64,000 nucleotides of DNA from a virus, in the IMG/VR virus record IMGVR_UViG_3300031707_000010, positions 1 through 64,000 of that record; one strand, written 5' to 3'. Of the stretch, positions 18,201 through 27,871 are shown piece after piece. How positions within the stretch are numbered: the stretch's first letter is position 1; each line of letters opens with the position of its first letter. The notes under the pieces are model-generated. The model was given only the letters and a program-made list of their open reading frames with translations, had not been told where the DNA came from and did not search any database. The position numbers and the translations under genes are program-made.

Positions 18201-20438
18201 TAAACCATCTAGCGTTTGGAAAGTAATACCAAATAATAAGAATGTTTCATTTGGGCCTTTAACAAGGCACAGAGGCTGCACCTCTCTTCCATACTTAACA
18301 AACATTCTAAGATTATAAATTTCACTTAAAGCAGTTACTTGCCCTTGTCCACCTAATGTCATTTCTCTAACTGTTAAACCTGCATATCTATAAGTATAAG
18401 AAGTATCAAAATTACTTTTTGCTCCTACATACCAAACTGTATTATCTTTTATTCCTTCCTTTACATAATTCTGAACATACATCAATCCTATTTTTACTGG
18501 ACTCGGAATAGCATAAATCTCTAATCTTTTTCCATCACTAGAATCTATACAACAATTAACTCCTTTTTGTCCTAAAGAAAATTTAATATCTCTTATATGC
18601 CTATATTTATTAGCACTTGAAGCAAAATAAACATTTTCTAAACCTCCATTCATATTATATCTATCATTATAATCTATTGTGTGCATTTGTCCATATAAAG
18701 CGTAGTACCCTCTACCCATAGAAAAATCTGGTTTCTTAGTATTGTTTGTTCCAGAAGAAATGAAATCATCGGTTGTTCCAATCTCACCTTTAAAAGTTGG
18801 GGAACGCATCATAGCCACTGTATGACTTAATTTGCTATGATAAGTATTAACTAACCCGGGATATGAAAACCAAATTGTTTGTGGAAACGGTATTGGAATA
18901 TTAAGGGTCTTAAATGTTGGGGGTTGTATCGTCGATTCAAAGCTTGGTAGACTTATTGGATCTATATTAGCATCATAATCTGCTGTTTGATGCAATCCAG
19001 ATTCATCTCTAATGCGAACTAAATGCCAAGGAAATATAATCTCTGCAGTTCCCCACCCACCTGGCCATATCATTTTCTTAAACTCTAAATTTTCTAAACT
19101 TAAAAATGCGTATTGATCTGTATCTCTAGCAGTAGACCATTGAGTATGAACTGGATCCGCCTGCAAAATTGGAAGTAATGGACCTGATTGAAATGGACAC
19201 ATACCAGCCATATAAGCAAAACTTACTGCATCTTTATAATAGTTTCCATTAGAAACTTCCATAGTATAATTTAAAACACCCGTTATAGGAAAGAAATTAA
19301 ACTCTGAATCATAGACGTAATCTCGTTGATCAAAATCTGAAATCCAATCAGCTCTATCTATATAGCTAATATAAATCAAATGCTCTTTTAATACGTCATC
19401 TGCAAATGGAGAATATTCTAATGCTAAGACTTCATGAACATAGTATCTTGCTTGTACTCGTATATAATTATACGATCCTATTGTTTCTAATGATAATCTT
19501 TCTATAAACAGTTTATCAGAAAATTCATTTGTAGTAATTGTTTTCTTAAGAGTAAATAAAAATGTATCTAAATCTAATTGCCATATCTCATCATCAATAC
19601 CAAGAAACAAATAATTATTAACAACATCGTAACACATAGCCCGGCATAACTTAGATGTCATTGGAAAAGAATCAGGTTCTCCATCTGCATTAGTATCTAA
19701 TTGAACTGGCGGTCTGCCAAACATGCCATTCACAGAAGGAGAAAAATCTAAAAGTGTATCTATAAATTTTGGCACAACAAATCCAGGAGGAAGATTAACA
19801 GTTAATCCATCTGCCGCAACAACTCCATATGCTTTTTTAAGAATCTCTGTAATTAGAAATGAAATTGGTCTTTGAATATACCAGCGTTTTAATCCATCTA
19901 CAACATTTTCTGCTGATGTATCCATAGCTATTCTAATTAAGCCATCTGTTTTAATTAAAGCAACTTCTTTTGTATCTGTAACAACCTTAGTTAATACCAA
20001 TGTAGCAAACTTAACAGAAAACTGTTTACCATTTAATTCTAAATCAGCGCCAATTTCAACAAGCGTGTATCTACTATTTGAATAAGTGCCACTATTATAA
20101 CCTGGCTTCTTAAATACATTTATAATTCCATGAGGATCTTGTAAAAACTCTGCAGCAGTTCCTACATTATCTTTAAGAGTATTTGGGAAAGGTAAATTAA
20201 AAAATCTATCATTGTTTCTAACTTGTATATCACCTGACTTATTGTAGAAGTGATTGAAGTCTCCTTCTATAACAGTCTCTATTGTTCCATAATCTATTAA
20301 TCTATTAGTACCGTTTATTTGTAGCTGTTCTGAAAAATCTACTTTTCTTCCAGCTTTATCAAAGATAAATAATTTCTTAATTATCCCAAGAGGGAGTTTC
20401 TGCATTATTAACGCATTGAGAAATTCTAATTGCGTCAC
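15240..20438 (-). CDS. Tail hub / tail-associated protein (Tal-like)
   Basis: A 1732-residue structural protein that follows the tape measure and distal-tail genes, the place of tail hub or Tal proteins in siphophages. The start is GTG with GGAGG seven bases upstream. The N-terminal 200 residues include NGTNRLIDYGTIE and describe a hub-like domain. At about residues 880-1010 lies a jelly-roll-like segment (IDDGQTSDDANYIYY to VMISNVVIE) that resembles the C-terminal domain of the 1597-residue repeat protein. The last 150 residues (ITDKKFLTRPLARNLAKLR) look like the gp27/gpJ-type closing region. No peptidase motif is recognised. It probably forms the tail tip and binds the host. Confidence 0.75.
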   Translation of the reverse strand: MTQLEFLNALIMQKLPLGIIKKLFIFDKAGRKVDFSEQLQINGTNRLIDYGTIETVIEGDFNHFYNKSGDIQVRNNDRFFNLPFPNTLKDNVGTAAEFLQDPHGIINVFKKPGYNSGTYSNSRYTLVEIGADLELNGKQFSVKFATLVLTKVVTDTKEVALIKTDGLIRIAMDTSAENVVDGLKRWYIQRPISFLITEILKKAYGVVAADGLTVNLPPGFVVPKFIDTLLDFSPSVNGMFGRPPVQLDTNADGEPDSFPMTSKLCRAMCYDVVNNYLFLGIDDEIWQLDLDTFLFTLKKTITTNEFSDKLFIERLSLETIGSYNYIRVQARYYVHEVLALEYSPFADDVLKEHLIYISYIDRADWISDFDQRDYVYDSEFNFFPITGVLNYTMEVSNGNYYKDAVSFAYMAGMCPFQSGPLLPILQADPVHTQWSTARDTDQYAFLSLENLEFKKMIWPGGWGTAEIIFPWHLVRIRDESGLHQTADYDANIDPISLPSFESTIQPPTFKTLNIPIPFPQTIWFSYPGLVNTYHSKLSHTVAMMRSPTFKGEIGTTDDFISSGTNNTKKPDFSMGRGYYALYGQMHTIDYNDRYNMNGGLENVYFASSANKYRHIRDIKFSLGQKGVNCCIDSSDGKRLEIYAIPSPVKIGLMYVQNYVKEGIKDNTVWYVGAKSNFDTSYTYRYAGLTVREMTLGGQGQVTALSEIYNLRMFVKYGREVQPLCLVKGPNETFLLFGITFQTLDGLRFIGNNANSEDRKFGTDKYAECVVYEINPRSDVNTVVLITDIAYNDKTVGGSYHGVESGGFTISGDSSSAFPGGTHNYLIKVTNSSGHKYCFQPTAPTSLPPTTTLEYRATYAIEGTPIDYWKASPTDSTSLLDVLDCIDDGQTSDDANYIYYGNTNINTDWQKGTQDLNLQFESTTQNLTGLKVHIRWKADNGGFEFDWKLINVGTSTEIAHASVFDCTSTTWTNTLIEVNTTIASGTTIKIELDFFRSSSETNSRVMISNVVIETLGAVVQDINYSGYQQRLDNSIDSVNPENNVLPAGNFRNTYIRKMAKILSSFMDVAVLEGVYVDGYYYVAVLMLNNITDYGVDTVYTDSPNQYAIWKLSSYSWPSRVCVKTLFNQPKNLIVSGLKIFFSLEGLGIFASIDTDDSDAYREYDAINPGVFDEMYTNGQTAVVSNATNPNVYAVSSPNGGERYSYKLLEGKYYLWQLGTRYIPIIEFADFSGMSCEDVLQEFCSIINWTKGFDENGNFFMVRRNPDYSDTPDLTLLEGYDTKYIDITEMENTVDEIINQCSVTPFRANRQDIKFNIIYRKRLDDRVFPDMTFDAEQRDIYQKKINLICVRDGEISLASANIDTCPLFKWKVVEVETEVRIIKDLGGSDTTVQLASVFGGSATSAGIRINDWFKIQNPATDEYVFKRINAVSVPNNTIGIESSLGFAVTKDTVAIILRDKNYYYSNDYVATGDWDVDRIYVNSLDNLGIGNIVENVAGVRAIVTHKGIEASVDYWATGSFGTPYIKIDKTEAEFALTNAALKAYWSPLLSNTLYEVGGNSVFIKLTLKETSDTVDTTQVRTTRTTADTRRFYTGDYIEVDCPGLKLEADEASRQIYIDSVSVALYGLVSEEITDKKFLTRPLARNLAKLRVTENAKPRFKGMVQSILLPQLSAVVKDNPDSPDGRLFVVRVQNSKLFPLIQGNSVDFYVTSIKHNLRKRTTEFGVKGIKAIGES

Positions 20439-21779
20439 TTAAACCTCCGTGAATTCAAAGTCAAATGATACTCTTGTGAAAGCCCAAACATTCTTTCTAA
20501 GATTACCAAGTTTCATTCTACCAGTAAGAACCTCTGGTAGCTCAGGCATGTGCGTATGAAGATTTAAATTAAAACCGTTGTCTTGCCACGTTTGAAGAAT
20601 CTGTAGTTTTCTATAAGTATCCATATTTGAATCTTCAAACGTACAACCTATAGAATACTTCTTTGACTTATTAGGATTACCTAATGGAAAGAATGGATAC
20701 TTATCTGCATTAGAAACTTGTACTACTTCTTCTAGTGAGTCCGCATTCATAGATAAAGACTCTCGATTAGGAGCATACGTCATTAAGAGAGTCCCTAATT
20801 TATCTTGAGTTGTTTCAAATCCCGCAGAGTGTTCTAAATAAATATCGTCAATGCCAAAATTTATTTCTAAATTACTAAGAGGAGCTGTACCTCCAACGAA
20901 TGCAATATAAAGTCTATTATAAGTTGTTGAATCTAAAAGTGTGTTATATGTTTTCCAATCTGAAAAAGCTGGATAAGAATGAAAGATAAAATATTTATTA
21001 TCTTCTGCACCTGTTATATAATTTAATATTATTTTTTCGGGAGTGTCACATCCAAGAATTTTTACAGATATATAACCAGCGTCAGCACTACCAATAGATG
21101 CAGGCAATGGATAATATTTAATATGATATCTTGCACCTACTCTATAATAAAGTCCATTCCCTTGTTTAGCATATTCTTGTATATTAGGAATATTTGTAGT
21201 AAACTCTTTTTGTGTTCCTGTAAAATTACCTGACCCTATATACAGTTGCTGACCTTGTAATTTACCATCTACATCTTCAAGATCTACTGGATATGATTTA
21301 GCTAAACCCCTTGGAACTAATAAAGAATCATTAACATCCCAACCACTTGCTATTCTATCAGAGAAAAATTCTATAGTATAATTAGGAGCAGTATAAGTAT
21401 GTTCTAATGCTCTATCAAATACAATTCTAGCAGTAGTAGAATTTTCATTTGACCAAGTATTGATTCTAACAATCTCCCCGATCTTAGTAGCATTGTTTGA
21501 TATAACTCCATATCCTTGGACTGTAAGAAGATTTTTAAATCTGTCCCTTAGTTCTGTACTCCCCAAATTAAGAATAATGTGGGAAGCTCCAGAATTTTGA
21601 GTATTTGTTCCAATCATCGTTACTTTCTTTTCCCAAGTAAAGTGAGGGTTGGGAATTGGAACATTGACTCCTAGTTGCCAAGAACGCCAATAACGAGAAT
21701 CCTCTATTCGAGCTGGTGTTGCATGAGCATAATCAAAAGTGCTTACGTACCAAGCAACATAGGCCGCATTAGTCGCCAT
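20439..21779 (-). CDS. Distal tail protein (Dit-like)
   Basis: A 446-residue protein between the tape measure and tail hub, the canonical place for Dit, which joins tail tube to tip. The N-terminal third is aromatic-rich; residues about 130-310 contain a carbohydrate-binding-like insertion; the C terminus (TGRMKLGNLRKNVWAFT) is the conserved-looking part. GAGGGTTGAA precedes the ATG. It is longer than minimal Dits, as expected for an evolved Dit with an inserted binding domain. The call rests mainly on gene order. Confidence 0.65.
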   Translation of the reverse strand: MATNAAYVAWYVSTFDYAHATPARIEDSRYWRSWQLGVNVPIPNPHFTWEKKVTMIGTNTQNSGASHIILNLGSTELRDRFKNLLTVQGYGVISNNATKIGEIVRINTWSNENSTTARIVFDRALEHTYTAPNYTIEFFSDRIASGWDVNDSLLVPRGLAKSYPVDLEDVDGKLQGQQLYIGSGNFTGTQKEFTTNIPNIQEYAKQGNGLYYRVGARYHIKYYPLPASIGSADAGYISVKILGCDTPEKIILNYITGAEDNKYFIFHSYPAFSDWKTYNTLLDSTTYNRLYIAFVGGTAPLSNLEINFGIDDIYLEHSAGFETTQDKLGTLLMTYAPNRESLSMNADSLEEVVQVSNADKYPFFPLGNPNKSKKYSIGCTFEDSNMDTYRKLQILQTWQDNGFNLNLHTHMPELPEVLTGRMKLGNLRKNVWAFTRVSFDFEFTEV

Positions 21780-21892
21780 TTCAACCCTCAGTCAAATTTT
21801 TCAGTTGATACGTTGATACCACTTTAAAGACTTGACCATAACCCCACGTGAGGCAGGTACTTAAAAACTTAACTTCTATTGTATGGTTCAAG
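21780..21892. other. Intergenic gap with an imperfect inverted repeat
   Basis: This 113-base gap separates the tape measure from the distal tail gene. It holds an 11-bp inverted repeat with one bulge (ACTTGACCATA at 21830-21840; TATGGTTCAAGT at 21882-21893). No ORF or clear promoter is seen. Confidence 0.5.
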
Positions 21893-24800
21893 TCATTTGA
21901 TTGCATTTTGAAGTTGAAGTTCTCTATTGTCAATCGCTTCTTGTATCCGTTCTACTGTTGCATCCGATATAATCTGACTTGCTTCTTCGATGCCTATATT
22001 AGACATTATAACTGTATCTGCATTTATAGTAGTCGTTGGTGAAATGTAGATATGAAGTTCTTGAGCAGATATTGTGCCACCTATACTCTTACCCCCAGCA
22101 TCTGCTGCAGTTGAACTTCCAGACGCACGCTGTGCTTCTCTTTCTGCTAGAGTTGATTCTAATCTAGCCTGAGCTTCTATTTGAGCTTTATCAGCTATTC
22201 CAGATTTCATTAAACTAATACCAACCCCACCTGCCAATACTGCTGCTGACGCATACGCTGCAGCAGCTTTAAACCCATTTGGAAATCCTAAAAATCCTAG
22301 AGCGGTTGCAGCTAACGCCCTAACTCCAAATTCTAAAGCTAAAGATTTTAACACATTACCCATAGCTATCTTTTCTTCTGCCGCTTGTAAAGCTGCATTT
22401 TTTCTTGTTTCAATTGATGCTTTCTTATTTAACATTATACGAGTAGCTTCATACTCTTGTACTGTTATTTCTCTATTCCTAAATTGATCATCCAATAATA
22501 ATTGATCAACTCTTAATTCTTGTTCTATTTTTTGATTAGCTTCATATGCTTTCAATCCAAAGATATCAAATGTATTTTCTGCAAAATTAGCTATATTTCC
22601 AAACAGATTTTCAAAAGAAGCCATTATATTTTCATTTGCTGCAAGCATAGAATTTTGATATTCTATTGAGAACTCCCACCATTTATCTGAAAACATATCA
22701 ACTGTTCCAGATAACGCATACCATTTTTCATTAGCAATATCTATAGCAGTTGAAAATCCAGCAATATCTTTAAATATGCCAGTTCCTCCACCTCCAATAT
22801 CTAACATAGCTCCAGACATTGTACCTTTACTATATTTCTTAGCAACATCTGAAGTTTTAACTTGCTCGCTCATCTTTAATTCTCGTTGAATATTAGCTAT
22901 CATAAGATTATATTGAAATATCTTCTCTAAAATAGGTTCCATCTTTTTAAGTTCATCTGCTTGATTTTCATAAGCAATAGCTAATGTAACAGCATGATCT
23001 AATTCTGCTAATCTTTTATTATCTAAAGCTTTTATTCTTCTATCTTCAAGATCAAATAACTCATTTCTGTATTCAGCATAAACATTTTCTATATTTTGTT
23101 GTTCCGCTGTTTTACTTAAAGCATAATATCTATCCCAAGACTGTGATACTGCTGTATTTGTTTCTTTATTAATCTGTCTTAAAGTTTCTGCTTCTTGAAT
23201 TTGAGTTTTAACAATTGCTCTTTCTGATTCTAAATCAATTGCTGAAGAAACTTTAGCCTTTATTGCAGCTACAGAAGCTTGAGTTTTTTGAATTCCTTTT
23301 ATATATTGTTCTATTCCAGCAATTTGTTCTTCCACAAATTGGATATTTGTTCCCATTATTGGCTGATTAAGAGATTCTAACTTAGCCCGTAAAACTGTAA
23401 GCGCACTACTTAAAGTATCTTCTATAGTTTTAAATTTATCCATTTCTGAAATTTTTCTCATTTCTACTTCTAATTTAGCAACTTCTTCTGGACTTCCTTT
23501 AAGTTTCTTCATCATCATATCTGCTTCTGTTCCAAATTTCCTTAATCCATCAGTACCTTCTAATAAAATCTTTCCTACTTCATTTTTACTCCATTCAGTT
23601 ATTAATCTTTTAGCTTCTGTATTAGCTCCAGGTACTTGTGTACCATATCGAGTTTCAAGAACTTTTTGTTCTTGTCTTAATCGTTGAAATTTTCCTAACG
23701 CCTCAATTAACTTATCTCCTAAATTACCAACGACCTGCGATCTCATAACGCCAGTTCTAAGCATATCTAAAAACTTCAAATATGCTTCAGCTCCTACTCC
23801 CTTTCCAAATTTTTTCTCCATCTCATCTAAAGTTTTATTTAAAGCATCAATTTGAGAATTAAAATCTTCAGAGGCGTATCCTGCTTTTAATAATGCGGCT
23901 TGAATATTTATTAAAGCATTTTCTTGAGCTTTTAATTTATCTATATTTTCTTGTTGAGTAGAAGAAAGCTTTTTATGTGCATTAATTGTAGGTTCTAAAG
24001 TTTTAGCATAAGCTTCTTGTTCTTTCCTTACCTCTGCCAACTTCTTTTTAGTAGAATCCCATGCTCCCATTAGTTGTCTACCTGCTTCCATCTGATCTAC
24101 ACCTAAAACTATTTCATTCGCAGTTGTAAATTTTCCACGAAGAGCCCCACCAAGCATATTTCCAATACCTTTCCAAGTAACAGAAGAACTAAGTAATCCT
24201 TCAAATTGTGCAGCTAAATCTACAATTCCACCTTCTTTAGCATATTTAAGAGCTTCTATTACTCCAGTTACATCATCTTTAGCTTTTTGCCCAATGTCCA
24301 TAGCCATCATTGTTTGTTTATCTTTTATAGTATTTTTCATTCTTTCTACTTCTATTTTTCTTAATTCATCTGTTTTCTCTATAACTGTATCTAAAACACT
24401 AGCATAATTTTTATTTAAATCTATTGATTGAGAAATTAAACCAATTCCATTTTTAGTTTCTACACCTTCTTTTATTTTAAGCAAATTATATTTTGCAAAA
24501 ACTCCAGTAAGCTTTGTTTGAATTTCAGACATCCTACTATAAGTCTGAGTAGTTTTTTCTCCCTGTTCATTCAACCCTTTATACTCTTCTAATAAATCTT
24601 TTAAATTATCTATCTCTGATAATCTGCTATCAAATGCCTCTTTTTCTTTTACCAACATTTCATTTCTTGCAGACATTCTTTTTTCTTCAGTAGCTTTTAT
24701 AGCTTGTTGAGTTTTATTATATTGATCCCAAGCATATATTACAAACATAATAGCAGCTTGAAAACCTAACATAACTGCATTAGCTTTTATAAATGCTCCT

Positions 24801-26437
24801 ACATTACCCATTATTACACTTGTGGCATTCTTAATATTATCAACCATTCCTTTCCAAGCACCTTTAAAATTAATTGAGCTATGGGCAGTTAAATTTGTAA
24901 TATTTCTTAATTTTGTCATCTCTTTAAAAGTTTCGCCATAAATTTGATTCATCTTAGCTCTTGATATTCCATAAGCTTCTCCAATAGAATAAAATTCTTT
25001 TTTAAATTGAGATAAATTACCTTTTGTTAATCCTTTAAATCCTTGTTCCATATAAGTCATTGTAGATGCAAACTGTCTTCTAAATTCATCTAAAGGTAAT
25101 TTTAAATTTCCAATAGAAGTTTTCATTGTTGTAGCAAAAACTCTTCCTTTATCATGCGCAGCTTTAATCATGTTATCTAAAGCTTTTAAACCACTTCTAC
25201 TTTCTGAGGCACCTAACTCTTTTGTTCTTTCCATTGTTAAAGCATAAGGAGACATCATTTTTCCCATAGATGCAGCTTGAAAAGTTTGCTGTAAACTCTT
25301 AAGAATGCTACCACCTTGTCCTAATCTAAGAATAGCACTGCTAAAATCTGCTATTTTTAAAGTTAATTTACTTAAAACTAATCCCCAAATTATAAAATTC
25401 GTTATAAATGTATTAGAAAATACATCAGCTATCATTCCAAAAATACCAAGAATAGGTTTTAAAATTGTCCATAATCCATCTAATACACTCATTACTCTAT
25501 TTATATAAGTATCTAATTTAACAGAAATAATATCTTTATTAGCTACAATAATTAATTCAAGCCAAGTTAAAAGTTCTCCAACTCTTTTATATAAACTAGC
25601 AAACGCACTTCCAGTTCCCGTTGTTCCTGTAATAACATCTCCAAAAGCTGCTCGAGTTTTAAGTAATTGAGCTTCTAACTGAGCTTGAGTTCCTGCAAAA
25701 GTTTGTGTTAATTTTGCTGCATCTCCTAAGAAATACCTACCTTCGTTGACTAATCCAGAATACAATGCTTGAACTGCTCCAGCTTTTTTAGTTTCATCTG
25801 TTAAATCTTCAAGTTCGTATCCTTGTTTCTTCATCATCTGAGCAATACGAGTACGAATACCTACGTCATCTATTAATCGTATATTTTGCATCTTAACACC
25901 CGCAGTTGCTCTAACTATAGCTTCTTCATATTCTAATATACCTTGTCTATTAAAAGCCGCTGCATCTTTAAATACTCTCATTAAATCTGTCGCTTGTTTA
26001 AGATTTAATCCAGTAGATAACAAATTTTTCAATCCTTGCGCTGCGCCTGATAAAGATAATAAACCATCTTTTGTTAATCCTAAAGCTGCATCTTTTACTT
26101 CTGAAATATCGTTTCCAGTAGCTAAAGCTACTGATTTAACACCTGCTAAAGCAACTTGAAATTTAACAGAAGCATCTATAGATTTTTGAAATTCTCTAGC
26201 TACTCCTGCTAAAGAGAACACCATTAATAAAATATCGTTACGAAAAGCTGAGATATCTCTTTTAAGTCCAGTTGTTTTATTTCTTAAATTATCAAAAGCG
26301 GTTTCAACTTTTTTTCCACTTAAACTAGTTTTATCTAAAGCACCATTAAGTCCAAATATGATATTCTTGGCTTCATTAACGCCAATAACTTTCATATCGA
26401 GTCTTACAATTCCAGTAGCTTGTACTGTTCCACCCAT
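21893..26437 (-). CDS. Tape measure protein
   Basis: A 1514-residue, helix-rich protein that sets tail length. Long coiled-coil stretches alternate with hydrophobic segments at about residues 545-570 and 1370-1410, as usual for tape measures that also cross the host membrane. The N-terminal region with many Ala/Gly and the GTQAQLEAQ motif (about residue 240) is typical. At about 0.15 nm per residue the tail would be near 225 nm, an estimate. GAGGGATAACA precedes the ATG. It lies directly after the two chaperone genes, as in most siphophages. Confidence 0.92.
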   Translation of the reverse strand: MGGTVQATGIVRLDMKVIGVNEAKNIIFGLNGALDKTSLSGKKVETAFDNLRNKTTGLKRDISAFRNDILLMVFSLAGVAREFQKSIDASVKFQVALAGVKSVALATGNDISEVKDAALGLTKDGLLSLSGAAQGLKNLLSTGLNLKQATDLMRVFKDAAAFNRQGILEYEEAIVRATAGVKMQNIRLIDDVGIRTRIAQMMKKQGYELEDLTDETKKAGAVQALYSGLVNEGRYFLGDAAKLTQTFAGTQAQLEAQLLKTRAAFGDVITGTTGTGSAFASLYKRVGELLTWLELIIVANKDIISVKLDTYINRVMSVLDGLWTILKPILGIFGMIADVFSNTFITNFIIWGLVLSKLTLKIADFSSAILRLGQGGSILKSLQQTFQAASMGKMMSPYALTMERTKELGASESRSGLKALDNMIKAAHDKGRVFATTMKTSIGNLKLPLDEFRRQFASTMTYMEQGFKGLTKGNLSQFKKEFYSIGEAYGISRAKMNQIYGETFKEMTKLRNITNLTAHSSINFKGAWKGMVDNIKNATSVIMGNVGAFIKANAVMLGFQAAIMFVIYAWDQYNKTQQAIKATEEKRMSARNEMLVKEKEAFDSRLSEIDNLKDLLEEYKGLNEQGEKTTQTYSRMSEIQTKLTGVFAKYNLLKIKEGVETKNGIGLISQSIDLNKNYASVLDTVIEKTDELRKIEVERMKNTIKDKQTMMAMDIGQKAKDDVTGVIEALKYAKEGGIVDLAAQFEGLLSSSVTWKGIGNMLGGALRGKFTTANEIVLGVDQMEAGRQLMGAWDSTKKKLAEVRKEQEAYAKTLEPTINAHKKLSSTQQENIDKLKAQENALINIQAALLKAGYASEDFNSQIDALNKTLDEMEKKFGKGVGAEAYLKFLDMLRTGVMRSQVVGNLGDKLIEALGKFQRLRQEQKVLETRYGTQVPGANTEAKRLITEWSKNEVGKILLEGTDGLRKFGTEADMMMKKLKGSPEEVAKLEVEMRKISEMDKFKTIEDTLSSALTVLRAKLESLNQPIMGTNIQFVEEQIAGIEQYIKGIQKTQASVAAIKAKVSSAIDLESERAIVKTQIQEAETLRQINKETNTAVSQSWDRYYALSKTAEQQNIENVYAEYRNELFDLEDRRIKALDNKRLAELDHAVTLAIAYENQADELKKMEPILEKIFQYNLMIANIQRELKMSEQVKTSDVAKKYSKGTMSGAMLDIGGGGTGIFKDIAGFSTAIDIANEKWYALSGTVDMFSDKWWEFSIEYQNSMLAANENIMASFENLFGNIANFAENTFDIFGLKAYEANQKIEQELRVDQLLLDDQFRNREITVQEYEATRIMLNKKASIETRKNAALQAAEEKIAMGNVLKSLALEFGVRALAATALGFLGFPNGFKAAAAYASAAVLAGGVGISLMKSGIADKAQIEAQARLESTLAEREAQRASGSSTAADAGGKSIGGTISAQELHIYISPTTTINADTVIMSNIGIEEASQIISDATVERIQEAIDNRELQLQNAIK

Positions 26438-26439
26438 TG

Positions 26440-27366
26440 TTATCCCTCTTTCTCTGCTCTTTTACCTTTATGAGAGACCTTCAACTTTACTCTTTCATAT
26501 TCGGAGATGGTAGTATTAACAGCCTTAAAGCCTTCTATCAATTGATTTGGCTGTTTAAAATACTCTCCTGGATATGGAAGAGCTGACATATTTTTACAGT
26601 CTGAAGCCCAGTCTAAAAGCTGTATAAGGTCTCTGTCAATTAAGCCTGTAACACAAACTTCTTTAGGCCAATTCAAATACCCTTGTAACCTTATTAGAGA
26701 TAAATATGCTGGAACTGTAGGGTAAAGTTTCTTAGCAATTTCAAAAAATTCTGTCAAAAACTCTTCAGCAATAAATGCTGTCTTTTTCGTATCAGGAAAT
26801 ACATCATACTCCATAGTAAAATCATCTTGCTCTCCAAGAACTGGCATCTCAATTACGTTCATTGGATTCAAAACAAAACAGTAGCGCTCTTCATGCTTCT
26901 TTGCAACTTGGCAGTTTTCACAATCATAAGATAATCTATCTTGCAAACTCATATCTTCATTCTTAGTTAAAGCAAAGTAGGTCATTAACTCTATAGCTTG
27001 ACGATGTGCAGCGGATAATACAGAAGATATGGTGCAATAGTCTAATACTTCTCTTATAAGATTTGGATCTGTTTGATTGAATACTTTAACTAATCCTTCT
27101 ATACTTGTAACTTCTTCTGTTATCTTTTCTTCTTTATCAAATTGAAAGTTCTCCACTTTAACACAAACTGCTAAAAACTCTGCAAGTTTCTGATTGGTTG
27201 CGTACAAATGAAAGTTAGGGATATCCTTAAAATCCATCGTACGGATATCCTTTTGAATAAGCTCGACGGTCTTAGGCTTGAGCCAAAAGACCGTCGCATT
27301 ATCTTCCTCCAACTGGCACTGTGGAATATATGGAATTGGGTCTAAGCCCAACCCTAATAGTCTCAC
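26440..27366 (-). CDS. Putative tail assembly chaperone, long form
   Basis: A 308-residue protein just before the tape measure. It starts with GTG, and the GTGA overlap couples it to the shorter gene upstream. Its N-terminal third resembles that shorter protein: DPIPYIP near residue 9, VFWLKPK, and a VKVENFQF-like segment. The middle holds a Cys pair (CENC, about residue 150) and another Cys further on. In lambda-like phages, G and GT chaperones arise by frameshift; here two separate paralogous genes occupy the same place. Function is inferred from position and size. Confidence 0.65.
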   Translation of the reverse strand: MRLLGLGLDPIPYIPQCQLEEDNATVFWLKPKTVELIQKDIRTMDFKDIPNFHLYATNQKLAEFLAVCVKVENFQFDKEEKITEEVTSIEGLVKVFNQTDPNLIREVLDYCTISSVLSAAHRQAIELMTYFALTKNEDMSLQDRLSYDCENCQVAKKHEERYCFVLNPMNVIEMPVLGEQDDFTMEYDVFPDTKKTAFIAEEFLTEFFEIAKKLYPTVPAYLSLIRLQGYLNWPKEVCVTGLIDRDLIQLLDWASDCKNMSALPYPGEYFKQPNQLIEGFKAVNTTISEYERVKLKVSHKGKRAEKEG

Positions 27367-27815
27367 TTCTTTCGTCCTTTAATAAACTCTTTATGAAGCT
27401 TATATGCTTCCTCTCCCTGTCCTAACATCTCCCAATTTGCTGAAGCATTCTGAATCTCTTGAAAAATTGTAGGATCTAAATCTACATACATCAACCTTAA
27501 AGTATTTTCATCTTCTATTAAAGAGATGATTCCTTTATTCTCTAAGTCTGAAAAATCTGGACCAAATGAATAGTTCTCTACCTTTTTGCAGAATGTTAAA
27601 AAGTCCTCAACATCTGCTTGAGCCATCTTTTCTGGATTGATAGTACGCTGACCCTTACCAGACATATTAGCTCCCTTAGAAAACCGTTCTAAGGACTGAT
27701 ATGTTCCCTTCATATTCTTAGGAACAATCCAAAAAATTGTTGGCTGGTCACTTGACCGTTCTGCTTCCGGGATATAAGGAATAGGATCATGTGTTGATTT
27801 ACCTTTGAGTGCCAT
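27363..27815 (-). CDS. Putative tail assembly chaperone, short form
   Basis: A 150-residue protein that shares DPIPYIPE, IFWIVPK and CKKVENYSF with the N-terminal part of the next gene, so the two are tandem paralogs. It lacks the C-terminal two-thirds. AAAGGAGG upstream gives a strong start. A terminator-like hairpin lies just upstream, so expression may be lower than that of the major tail protein, as expected for a chaperone. Confidence 0.65.
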   Translation of the reverse strand: MALKGKSTHDPIPYIPEAERSSDQPTIFWIVPKNMKGTYQSLERFSKGANMSGKGQRTINPEKMAQADVEDFLTFCKKVENYSFGPDFSDLENKGIISLIEDENTLRLMYVDLDPTIFQEIQNASANWEMLGQGEEAYKLHKEFIKGRKK

Positions 27816-27830
27816 AAAAACGCCTCCTTT

Positions 27831-27857
27831 AAAGAAGGGGAGGTGATTAGCCTCCCC
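27831..27857 (-). terminator. Hairpin terminator after the major tail protein gene
   Basis: A 7-bp GC stem GGGGAGG/CCTCCCC (27837-27843 and 27851-27857) with a 7-base loop is followed on the bottom strand by TTCTTT. It lies 15 bases after the major tail protein stop and overlaps the region of the chaperone ribosome site, so it would partly stop transcription between an abundant product and the chaperones. Confidence 0.75.
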
Positions 27858-27871
27858 TGGCTGTTAGTTGA

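Noticed and set aside
27355-27375. Programmed frameshift joining the two chaperone genes
   Set aside because: Each gene has its own start and matching N-terminal segment, and no canonical slippery heptamer was found at the junction.
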